Positions 42,502 through 55,800 of a DNA stretch of 64,000 nucleotides are shown in pieces. The notes under the pieces are model-generated. The model saw only the letters and a program-made list of their open reading frames with translations. It had not been told where the DNA came from and ran no database searches. Position numbers and translations under genes: made by a program. Source of the stretch: Megaustenia siamemsis (Eukaryota > Mollusca > Gastropoda > Stylommatophora > Ariophantidae); assembly GCA_032433765.1 (NCBI GenBank), contig JAVIAB010000051.1:152073276-152137275 (forward strand), written 5' to 3'. Within the stretch, counting starts at the first letter, position 1. Each line of letters opens with the position of its first letter.

Positions 42502-45500
42502 GTTACTTTGGTATAAATGATTTACATTGTAGTATACTTTTTTTTAAACAGGAGAGGTGTCTATGACTACTGATTCTTGAATCTTCTATCAGTTGCCTCT
42601 AGTTAGTACTACACTACTCGAATACTCACTTCTCTCTCAGGATCATAGAGTGCCGTCTCCCCATAAAGCTTTACGTAATTAATAAATGACACAATTGAAC
42701 AATGCTTCAGCTCAAAAGGCCTTCAGCAGGAACAAACAACACGAAAACAAATCATCATCATCGGGTGCCGTTTCCGCAACGAAGGTTGACTGCCATGGAT
42801 CGCCATTCCACTCTGACTCTTTCTTTGATGGTGCAGTTTGTCATAGATTGACTTGTCCATCTTTACTTTTGATGTTACTCTTCCATGTTAGTCTTGGTCT
42901 GTATTCGACCTCTTTGTACCTTGTATTTTTCCTTTCAATATTACTTTTAGTAGGCTGCTGTGTCTTTTAACATGCCGCAAAAATTTCATTTTGTCTTGTT
43001 CTAATTGTGTTTAGTAGTTCTCTTTATTTTTAGTTGTTTAGTCAACAACAATGGCCTAACATCATCAAGCGCTCTAAATTTTTAAAAAATATAACGATCA
43101 TCATTTTCAAGAGGATGTGAACTCTCGGTATATGGTGGATAGGCGGCGGGAACAATTGAAGGCTATGTATGAAAAGTGTTCCTTGTTGCAGTTTCCTCAT
43201 ATTCCAAGTCCGGCTTGTTGCAGTAGCTACTTAGTTAAGTGCTCTGTGCACACCGTGAGCTGTGTGTCTCATCCGTTTTATCATATTTCAATATTCCAAT
43301 TGCTTTCGATGAATGATGATATCGTATGACAGAGAACAGTTGGCTGTGTTCACTTTCTGCGCGGATTCGCCTTATGTCTTTTGGCATGTGCTGAGACTGC
43401 TATGATGGGGACTACATTTACCTTTCTTTGTTTGGGAGATGAGATTCGGATGATTACGCTGGCACGGGTGGTTGAGCAATTATGGATTTTAATTTGTTTG
43501 CAGTGATACCACGGCCTTCCATAACCAAATAACCAAATTTTAGTTGTTTTAGAACTTCATCGTTTGTTTTCTTTTCTTTCCATCCAATTCTACATATTCT
43601 TCTATAAATCCACATTTCAAAGGCTTCAATTTTCTGTTCTGTTTTCTTGTCTAATGTCCATGTTTCTGTACCATATAGGAATATTGAGATGTAACATTTT
43701 GCTATTCTTAGTTTCAGCCCTGCTGTTATTTGTTTTGATGTTAGTATGTTCTTCATGACATTAAAATTACTTTTTGCCATACCTATTCTTTTTTTATATT
43801 TCAATTTTACATTTTCCATCACTGGTTGTAGTATGTCCAAGGTAGTTATAGTTCTGAACTGTCTCCAGGTCTATTCCTTCAAATGTGATATTTATTTGTT
43901 GGTCTTGAGAATTTTCTTTGTTTATGATCATAGTTTTAGTCTTTTTGATATTCATATCTAGTCCATATTTTTTGCTTGTTATGTTTATCACATTAAGCAA
44001 TTGTTGTAGGTCTTTAGGATTTTCTGCCAGTAGAACAGTATCATCAGCATATCTTAGGTTATTATCTTTCCATTAATGTTTAGGTCTGGCATCTCTGAGA
44101 TGTTTTTAAAGATTTGCTCAGTTTATAGATTGAACAAGCTTGGACACAGATATGTAAGTAAATAAAATTAACCCTAGCTAACTAATAATGAAGTATCCTA
44201 CCAAAAACAAAATAATTTCTAACTAGAATGAGAAATAAAAATGTCGACCCTGGGTACAGCGCTGTGGCCAGAAGGAAAATGAATGAGGATCTAGTCAGTG
44301 CAGGATACCCGGTGTAGTTGACCAGTTAGTTGAGATGGCCAAAACACAGGTGGAAGGGTTCTAAAAATATGTGGAGGGATATTGTATAGTTTACCTCAAA
44401 CTATAAAGCCACCGGCAATGTTTATACGCATCAACGTATAAATAGCTGTGCGAGAACACATAGACCTGTATATATACATATATATATCAGTGGCATATTC
44501 TCTATGCTACTGCCAGTAGCCTGAGCATATTAACGAAATACAAAAGGAAATGATAATTTATTATATTTTTTTCATAATTATATTACAAATTTTCGAATTT
44601 TCTATTACACATTTCGTAGGCCAATATGATTTATTTGCTTTGATTTGCATTTATTAAAGCAAGGTTTTCCTATGACCACTATAACGTTTGTGAATGAGAC
44701 CGAAACTACTATAAAAAAAAATAGTACAGGAAACCGCTAATCAGCAGCGGTACATTTCTCTTCTCTCCGACTTTGAATTAATGACCTTGATATTCAAAAA
44801 TTCCCTCAACCTGCATTACTGGAACTTTCTAACCTATTTATAACTACGTTATGCGCATCAGCATCTGTAGAAAGAACTTTTTCTGTTCTCAAGATAATAG
44901 ATCTTATTGTCGCTCATCTCAGACACAGAATATATTGGAATTGTCCTGTTTTAGTTGTTAATTCGTATAGCTGCTGTTTGTTGCCAGTACATGTTTTTTA
45001 TGATTCGCAGATCCTTGCCATCAATGTTTAATTTCTCCAGCATATTGATTATTTCCACATGCTTTACTTTGTCAAATGCTTTCGTGTAGTCTATAAAGCA
45101 CATATATAGATCTTTCTATCAATGTTCTTAAGATGTATATTGCATTATTGGTGCCCTTTCCTTCCACAAATCCACATTGTTCCTCACTTATTTCTGGTTT
45201 TATTTTGTTCCTTACACATGTCATGATTATTCTTAGTAATATTTTAGTCATATGGCTCATGAGACTAATAGTGCTATGGTCTTCACAATCAGTGGCTCCT
45301 GACTTCTTCGGTATGGCTTCAAAGATAGATTTTAGTATATCTTCGGGTATGTGTCCAGTGTTAAATATGTCATTGAGTAATTTTGTTATGACTTGTACTC
45401 CCAGCTCTCCTAATGCATTTATCTCTTCGATTGTTATATTGTCAGGACCTGGAGCTTTGCCTCTTTTCGTGTGTTGAATTGCATCCTCCACTTCACTCTG

Positions 45501-46404
45501 CATTATTGGTGGTCCTGTGTCTTCATTTGAATTGTTTAATTCTGGTCTTTCATCATCATAGAGTTGACTGATATATTCTGTCCATCTTTCCATTGTCTTC
45601 TCCTGTCCCATTATTATATTTCCTTCCTTTGATTTCACACATCCTGAAACTTTGACTTCTTTTCTTCCTGTTACTTCATTTAACTGATTGTGCATAAATT
45701 TTGAGTCTTTCTTTTGTTGCTTTTCCATTTCTTCACATTTCTGTTTTAACCATTCTTCCTTTTGCTTCACTGCACTTGTTTTGGATCTCTTTGTGCAATA
45801 TTTTGCATGCCCGTTCTTCTTTCTTATGTTTTCTTCTTTCGTCCATTAGTTGTAATATTTCTTCTGTCATCCATTTCTTTTTGTTGATTCTTTTAGTCAC
45901 TGGTATTACTTCTTTTGATGTTTGTTGAATCGATTGTTTGAGCATTTCCCACTGCTCCTGGATGTCCTGTATTTTCTCAATAGCATTATATCTATTTTGT
46001 ACTATCGTGCTGTACTTATCACGCATCTGTTTATCTACTCTTAGCATATCTAGTTCTAATTTTATATTTCTTGGTGATTTCTGTGCCTTCCGCAGTTTTA
46101 TTCTTATCTTTCCAACTACTGGTACATGGTCACTATTGCAATCTGCTCCTGGCCTTGTTTTAACCGATGTTAGCCCATTCCTGAATCTTCTCTGTACCAT
46201 TATAAAATCAATTTGATTGTGTACTTTTTTGTCTGGGCTTTGCCATGTCCATAGTCACCTAGGGTGTTGTTTGAACCAGGTGTTACCTATAATCATTTCA
46301 TGTGTCTTTGCCCAATCTATCAATCTATCCCCTCTGTCATTAGTCTCTCCATGTTCATGCCCCCCAGTCACATTTTGCACTTTAGCTGTTCCTACCTTTG
46401 CATT

Positions 46405-46477
<73 letters not shown>

Positions 46478-46754
46478 ATCTATTGTCCTTTTGAGCCGAA
46501 GACGGCACATAGGGTAGAACGACAATCTCAAAAATAGAAACCTTGCATGCCAAAATGGCACATATTGTAGAGATCACTGCTTCTAAAATCTATGGTTCTG
46601 TTTCCATGACAATGCTTTTTACAATGACAGCTTGTCAAGCCATCGATCAACCTCCTTAGTCGCCTCTTACGACATGCCTAGAAGGTCACAGTGTCACTAT
46701 TCTTTACTTCCCACATAATGAGGCCCCGGTAACACACAGGAGATATATATATGC

Positions 46755-46802
<48 letters not shown>

Positions 46803-49800
46803 ATGTATAGAGGTCTGTGTGTTCTCACACAGCTATATATGTGTTGATACGTATAGACATTGCCAGTGGCTTTATAGTTGAGGTCACCTATACTATATCC
46901 CTCCACATATTTTTAGACCACCTGTGTTTTGGCCCTTCCAACTGGTTAACTACACCGGGTATCCTATGCTGACTTAACCCTCGTTCATTTTCCTTCTGGC
47001 CACAGCACTGTTATGGTTATGGAAGGCCCCGGTATCACTGCAAATGAATTAAAATCCATAATTGCTCAACCGCCCGTGCCAGTGGAGTCATCCGAATTAC
47101 TAACTCATCTCCCAAACAAAGAAAGGCAGCTGTAGTACATCATAGCAGTATCAGCACACGTCAAAAGACATAAGGCGAAACAGCACAAAAAGTGAACACA
47201 GCCAACTGTTCTCTGTCATACGATATCATCATTCATCGTAAACAATTGGAATATCGAAACATGATAGAAACGGATGAAACACAGAGCTCACGGTGTGCAC
47301 AGAGCACTTAACTCAGTAGCTCCTGCAACAAGCCGGAATTGGAATATGAGGAAACTGGAACTAGGAACACTTTTCATACATAGCCTTCAATGGTTCCTGC
47401 CACCTATCCACCATATTGACTGGAAGTTCATGTCCTCCTGAAAATAATGATCGTCATATTTTTAAAATGTATAGCACTTGATGATGTTAGGACATCGTTT
47501 TTGATTCCAATTCCGAACATATAAAACACAGTTAGTCGTCAGATTAACTCCGTTGCACATCAAACAACAGATTGTAAGATTAGGGTATGACCGGTCAGGG
47601 GTTATATGGCCTTTGGCGTCTTGACAGATGGTTGGTAGCAAGCAATCATAAGTTGATACGTATAGACAAAGCGCAGGGTTAACATTTTTATTATTATTTT
47701 TATTTCTCATTCTAGTTAGAAATTATTTTTTTTTTAGATACTTCATTATTAGTTAGCTATGTAGGGCTAATTTTATTTACTTACATATGTATATGTGTGG
47801 TGCGTATTGAGCCGAAACGTCGTTCAAATGTGTCGTCCATTAATTACATAAAGCTTTATCTTTACCATTTTTTCTATTTTTTAAATTTCTCCTTTACAAT
47901 CAGCTTTACGGCAGCTTTGCATTTTAAAAATATTTTTATGCATTTCTTACCCCTTGAAATGTGTTCAGTAGCTCTCTTTTCATTTTTAGTTTTTTAAGAC
48001 TTCATTGTTATTCTTTTTTTTCCATCCAATTCTTAATATTCTTCTATAAACCCCCATTTTAAAGGTTTCAATTTTCTGTTGTTTTCTTGTCTAATGTCCA
48101 TGTCTTTGCACCATATACTCAATGTGTATCATGCAGGAATGTTGAAAATATATAACATTTTGCTATTCTTAGTTTCAGCCCTGATTTGTTTTGATGTTAG
48201 TATATTTTTCATGGCATTAAAATTACTTTTTGCCATTCTTATTCCTTTGTTTATTTCAGTTTTACATTTTCCATCACTGGTTATAGTATGTCCAAGGTAG
48301 TTGTAGTTCTGAACTGTCTCCAGGTCTATTCCTCCAACTTTGATATCCACTTGTATGTTTAGAATATATCATTGTTTATGACCATAATTTTAGTTTTATT
48401 GATTTATTGATAATTATATCTAATACACTAACATTGAGTAATTTGCAGGTCATCATCATTACACTCCGAACATGTCCATAGGTGCTCAGATCCCCACCTC
48501 TGTAAGTCCCGCAGCATTCGGCTCTGTTTTGATTGATAAGTTTTCTTATGTGCCCACTAAGTTTCTCATTTCTGGCTGTACCCATCTTAACTCCCATCTC
48601 TTTCATCCGAAGGAATGACGTGGACTCATGGTTATTGAAGTCCTGTGCCCTTCCCACATCTCGGAGGGCATTGATGACTTTTGCCCGATCCATTGGTTGG
48701 CTGTCTTCAATGACAGCGCAGCTAGCCAACCTGTCTGCACTTTCATTTCCCTATACTCCCACATGTCCAGCGACATAGAAAAAGATAACCCTACGTATTT
48801 TTGACTTCTGCAATGACTTTACCCATTGCCTGCGTACAGAGCCCGCCTCCACTTTTCTTATCATGCTCATGAAATCTCTTAGTATGCAGGCATGGGTGTA
48901 GTCTTGTGACTCTTAATAGATGAATGTCCTGGTCAATGCCATCACCTCCATCGTCATGCTGTTCATGGTCATAATGTATACACCACTGTCTTCTTTGACT
49001 TTTCTGCCTGCCGAGTGTGCTGTAAATGCCCATGAACTCCTTTGGTGTTGTATTATTGATCTGTCTGTATAGATGACTGCATCTTTTTCATCGGTGTTAT
49101 CGCGGATATCGCTATTGTAAGCAGTGTCTTACAGTCTTATTCGTGTAAGACACTGCTTACAATAGCCAATTTTTTAGTTGGCTGCGTGGCAGTGTACCAA
49201 GCGTTCGGCTTCTCATGGCAAGGCGCGGTGCCACTGAGTACGGGTTCGATCCCGCTTCGGACCATATATTGTTCTTTGTTTTTTTCTGTTGTTATTTGTC
49301 TGTCATTATTTCCGAGTGCTAACACATACTTCTTTGTTCTATTATTCCCTATTATCGCCTCGGAAGTTCCCTATATAATAATATTTATTTATTATTATTT
49401 GTATCCAGTACTCTAGTACTAACCTAGTAGTAAAGTATACTTTGTCTATCACGGAATGAAATTAAGACAAGTGCAGAAATGACAAAACGTCAAAAAATAT
49501 CTACAACCAAGAGAAGAAGATGACATATTGTTAGTATGTATTGTGGGCCTGTTATGTCAGTTATGAGAAGAGACAACAAAATATAATCTCAAAATTGGCA
49601 CTCAAATAATGTAAACCAGAGGGTAAAAGAAAAAGAGGCAAACCTAAAAGAAACACTGGAACTAAAAAGAACACTGAGGTGAGAGGCTACAGCACCAGGC
49701 ATCACATCCCTTGCTAAGATTGAGCGCCTCGCCCAGAACAGCTGCATGTGGTGAAACATACAATATGTGGTCCTGTGCAAGGTCTGATATTTGATCCTTG

Positions 49801-52800
49801 ATAACAAAAATCATGGACAGAGTTTAGAGAGTCTAAAGTGTCTGCTCTATGTGTCTTCTTCAGTTTAAAAGTACAATAGATAGATACTTCTTTCCTTTTT
49901 ATTTTGCTTGCCACCATTAAGAAGATTTGATTTTTCTCTTTATAATTAAAATAATTAAATATTATACATTTATCTATCTATCTATTGGCCTTTCGAGCCG
50001 TAGCCGGTCCATAGGGCGTAGACCAAGATTCTCCTTCATCTGAATTTTTGTTCTAGCAGTTTTCTTTTAAAGATATTTTATCAAATCTCGCCATTTGTTT
50101 CTGTTCTGTGCAAGCAGCTCTATCTCATTGAGGGAGCCGATTCCTGCTGCTCTTGCCTCTCTCATCAAAGTTCTTCTCAGCGTTTTTCTGGGTCTTCCTC
50201 TTTTTCACTTACCTGTTGTTTCCCACATGAGTACTTGCTTTGCTATTCGGTTATTATCTCTTCTCATCACATGTCCAACATATGACCATCGTCTTTTCTT
50301 TATTACTGAAGATATTAGTGGTTGATTGACGATTTCTCTAATTTCCTCGTTTGTTTTTATTCGTTCCATTCTATACCAAGTATTTTCCTTAGACATTTAT
50401 TTTTGAATGCGTTCAACTTTGTTTCTATATTTCTTGTTGTTTTCCAGCTTTCACACACATATGTAAGGGTTGATAGTACTTTTGATACATTTATAGTAAA
50501 GCATAAAGAAAGAATAATGTATAATTTAATATTTGTTTTATAAAGCCTTTTTAAAATTTATATTCAGTTAATCATTTTGCTCTGTGTGTGTGTGCGTGCG
50601 TGTGTGTGCGCGCGCGCATGCGTGCGCGCGTGTGAAAGTGAGAGAACAGAAACTGTTATCACTGACTGCTTCCCTTTAGAAAGGTGTGAAGCAAGAATGT
50701 GTGTACCATGTTATATCACTGCAACTATTCGGAGTTGCAATTGATTGGGTCACAAGAAAATCCATAGAAGACAAACAACTAGCTTATTGCCTATGAGGTA
50801 TTTTAAAAATTTAATGAATTGAACATTGATAACAAAATTTTGGAAGATCTCTACTCTGTAGACAACTTTTCATTTTCTTTTGAGTTCAACACATCTTGAT
50901 GCCCAAGAAAAAATAGACCACCTTTGCAACATTCCTGGTTAAGTTTAGTTTAGTTAACAGATCATCTTCATTGCACATTGGACATTTTCATTGGTGCTCA
51001 GATCTTCTCCCCAGTGTGTCCCTCAGTGTATGGTGACTGACAACTCAGATTTGTGTTAATTGTTATTTGTCTGTGTCTACCCGCATAACATTCCTTTCTC
51101 TCATCTTCTGGTCAAATAGGTCTTCGGATCAATATGGCCAAAACTAAAATTCAGCATATCACCAACACAGTTTCTGATATAAAACTTAACATTATAATTG
51201 TACAAAAGTAACAAATGTTACCTATCTATCTATTGACCTTTCGAGCCATGGCCGGCCCATAGGGCATAAACCCAGATACTCTTTCTGTTATATAAATTTT
51301 TATTCTAGCAGTTTTCAAGCCTTGTAGAGATCTTTTATCAAATCTCACCATTTGTCTCTGTTCTGTGCAAGCAACTATATCTCATTGAGGGAGCTAATTC
51401 CTGCTGCTCTTGCCTCTGTGATCAATGTTCTTCTCAGCGACTCTGGGTTGGTCTCTTTTCCTCTTATCTGTTGTTTCCCACAAGAGGGCTTGCTTTGTTA
51501 TTCAGTTATTATCTCTCCTCATCACATGTCCTACATATGACCATTGTCTTTTCTTGATTACTGAAGATATTAGTGGTTCATTGGCGATTTCTCTAATTTC
51601 CTCGTTTACCTACCTAGGCAGCAAAATATCAAGAGATGGAGATCTAACACCAGAAACCATGACACGCATCTCTAACATCAAATGCTTTCAACAAACTGAC
51701 AAACATATGGAGATCCAAAATGCTCAGTAATCATACAAAACTTAGATTGTTTAACTCCTCTGTGATACCAGCGCTTACAAGATGTGAGAGCTTGAAATCC
51801 TCCCAGTCCTTGGGAAGTTAAATACTTTTGAAAATAAATGTCTCAGAAGAATTGCAAACATAAGTTGAGAAAATACATTTCAAAGGATGAGACATGAGGT
51901 GAAACTAAACAAGAATATATGAGGTTTAAAAGAAGAAGGTGTTTCAAATACATCAGCCATTTGCTCAGAAGAAAGACTTCCTCATCATCCATTCTTGTGG
52001 AAACTATTTTGTAAAAGAAATCAAGAAAGACCAAAAGAAACACTACACAAAACAATGACTAGGGAAGACTCAATCATGGGACTAGGAAACAACCAAGATC
52101 TACAAGAACTAGCAGCAAATCATCAGATTTTGAGAGCTATAACTTCTGCCCTATATGCCATCTTTGGCGTGAGAGGAACTAACTAATATGATATTATTCA
52201 AAAATGCAAACTGAATTATTTAAATTATTATGGTCATTATAGGCTACTTAATAGATGAAACCAATAGCTTTCTTTATGAATACCTGCTTTTGCTCGTTAG
52301 TCAGACTCTATTTCAGCTATCACAATGAGCAGGGACCTTTTACAGTACTACTTTGTTGAGTTTTATTAAGCTGGTTTTGTAAAAAAGAAGCGTTGTTTGA
52401 TTTTTGATTTGTGGGCAGCGTGACTTGTAAAGGTACACGTAACTGCAACAACCGCTTGTCCACGTATACACCGTATACGTAGCAGCTATAACTTTCACTT
52501 GGATATACTTTAAAACACTCTGCTGTTCTGCTCTTATCGTGATCTATTGCTATGATGTACTTCGCATTGATGTTTGACTGATTCTGGACTGCAGAGTCTG
52601 ATATAATGACTTTATCGCTGCAACACTCCCACTTCGTTCTTCACCACAGCGTCAGACCATGACAAAGTGATAGTTGTAATTCACTGCACATAGAATTCTC
52701 TCATGAAAGTGACAGTAAGTTTATTTACACATAACATGTCCACTGAAACAATATATGTACAAGCCAGCGGGTTACAACTCACACATGAATGTACTGAAGG

Positions 52801-55800
52801 CACCTATCTACTGCAGTCGTGCCTCAGTTCGTCTCTCACACTCAATCAGTCCAACATTGAATCACTCTAGTCTGGATCCTAATATTTCCTCACTATTCTA
52901 ACACACCGAACTGTCTCATCAATAAACTCGAGACATACGTCTTCACTAGTCTGACTCTCAGTTACGACTTGGGCTCCATGAGCCAATGGCTTACGCCTAT
53001 CTACTGGGGGTCTACAGCACCCTGTCTGTGTCACTAGTTCTGGACAGCCGCAGCCCGGACCCCCCCCCCCCCCATAAATTTTCCTGTCTGAATCTTTCTG
53101 TGTGACTCTCCTCTTCCAGCCTCGTACATGGGATTATATACTTCATCTCTGAACCAATCAAATTACTCTACGTCATCTCATGCTCTGTCCTTCCAACCAA
53201 TCACAACTCCCCTACGTCATCTCCTCATCTCCAAGTTTACATTCTTAACAGTCACGAGAATTCCACTACCCTGTCTGAACTAATCCCTTCACCTTTTCCC
53301 CGCGATCTCTCATTATGTATATTCACTCACCTCAACCATCCCATACCCTCCTTCACATTCTCACATACAACTGTCTTTGTTAGAGGATCTTCTGGTTTGC
53401 TTTTGACGGCATCTTGAACAGACCTGCAGTCACATGCAAAACAGGAGGCAAAGGCGCCTCACAGCAGCAGAGCTGGAAGTTGTTAGCGACCCATAGCTGA
53501 TGGCTTGTTCCAGGATCATTGAACCAGAACCATCCAGACCCTGCTCCACCTCTCCATGGTGCCTCCAGAAACTGACTAATCTGTCTAGTCTGGTCAAGTG
53601 AGTAGGGATCAAAGAGGGATGACAACCTGGTATTAAAAAATGTCATTCTGTAGTTGGACAAGTTGGGCTGAATTGCGCAAATATCACAGTTTTACTGCAA
53701 ACCACAAAACAACGCAGACACACCCACTTAACATCTTTTTAAGGGTGGATGACAAAGAGATGTGATCCTTTATTCATCAGGTGAATGCAAACAAATGAAC
53801 GAACAAGCAAAACTATATTGTTTTCAATTATTTTATGATCTTTGAGTATCTTAGTGGCTTCTAGAATTACTAGAAGTTCTGCTCTATAGTTTGTTGAAAG
53901 TTATTCTTTTGCTATTGATTATGTTGTTTTTCTTTTGTTTTTTTGCTGCTTGACATTTATTAGATTACATGCTCCTCCTTTTCTGATTGTTTCTTTTGAG
54001 GATCCCACTGTGACTTATAATACATGTGTCCACTGAGAGGTTACTGACTTAAAATATTCCAGAGCAGTGATGTGGGGCTGTTGCAATGTTATTGATTTGG
54101 ACAAAGTACCTTGTGAAATGCAAGTAACATGCCTTCAATGTCATAGACATTTTTCTTGATCTTGATCCCTGTAGCGCACACTATACATCATTTAGGTCAG
54201 TCCTTTAGATGAAAACAATGGGAGTTAAGATGGGCACAGCCAGAAATGAGAAACTTAGTGGGTGTATAAGAAGACTTATCAATCAACACAGAATTGGAGT
54301 CATCAGTCGCTGGACACTGCGGAATTTGCTGAGGAGGGGGTCTGAGCACCTATGGACATGTTTGGAATGCAATGATGATGACCCACAAATAACTCAATAA
54401 CAATATAGTTCACTTAGTGGTTTTTACTATCCATCTCTGTTCTGGGTGAGATGTTCAATCTTGTAAAATGAGTTTGCTTGCCATGAGTTCATCCAGAAAC
54501 AAGAGATTTATTGGGTGCATAAGAGGACAACACAGAGCCAGAGTCATCAGTTGCTTGATGCTGCTGAAATTGCTGAGGTGGGGATCTGAGCACCTATGGA
54601 CATGTTCGGAGTGCAATGATCAAAACCTACAAATAACTCAATATGCCTGCCAACTTTGCTTTTCTTATCTGTGTTCTTTTAGTGATTCTCTAGGTCTTCC
54701 TCTTTTTCTGTATCCTAATGTGTCCCATTTAAGAGACATTTTTAGTGTGCCCTAAATTGTAATTATTAATGTTGCCGTGATAAATTTATTGTAAGAACAT
54801 ACTGATTTTGTATAAAAATAAAACATTAACACAGCCATGGTTAGAAAAGCCAGAAAAAAGAAAGACCTCTGCCTTGCCATGTAGCATATCTGGAACATCA
54901 CGTTTGTATCCATATATTTTTTTGTAACAATTAGCACATTTTTTTCAGTGATGGGGTCAGCATTACACCATTGTTATCTTTTTGTTTTTCTAGAGAAGAA
55001 AATCTGTTCATTTAACCCTAGATTACGATACCATGGTAACAATTACTGCATAAAAACACAAATTCTTCAAAATTTTACATTTTGCAGTGTTAAAATATGT
55101 CCCCTTTTCGTGTACTTTCCAAATTACCACTTAGTGACCCCTGAGTATTGTATTTTTTTCCATTGCAACTGGATTTTTTTTCCTTTGATTTTGTGAGATA
55201 TGATCTCATATAATGCAGACAAAATTGGTTGATTTACCATGGAAATTTCCTTGGTTGTCGGCTGACACCAACCCTTTGTAACTCGCGAAACGCAGCGAAT
55301 AACACTATGAGATAGCTGAACATACTGATGGACTTACGGCGTCCATAACAATAGACATTGTAACTTGCCCAACCCCTGCAGTCAAATTCAGCTCATAGAT
55401 CAACCTGAGACAGAAAATCTGAGTTCTCTGTGTTTCTCCTAGTGTAAATACACTGCTGTGTGTCAACAAGTTAAAAAAAGCACTATTTTTAGAGTTCCTA
55501 ATGTTACATTTAAATGTTAGTATTTTTTACTAGGAATTTTAAATATGTCGGCCACAGATAGGTATCGTAATTAAGGGTTAAAGTTGTATGGACCTAGAAG
55601 CCATTAATATATGTCAGGACTTCTTGTCCTCAGTAATGACTATTCTATAGCAGCTACCAAGCTTATTCTTGTACTTAAAGTAATAATTTTGTGCCTATAA
55701 TAGGAATTTACAACATTGTTAGGGGTAATGCCTGACAAGAACACTATGCAAGGGGCTATAGAAGACTTGTAAACATTACAGAAACTAAGGTTGTCAATAG

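Noticed and set aside
42512..42515. Alternative GT donor for exon 1 of the CTC1-like gene
   Set aside because: Would create TGA at the junction with exon 2.
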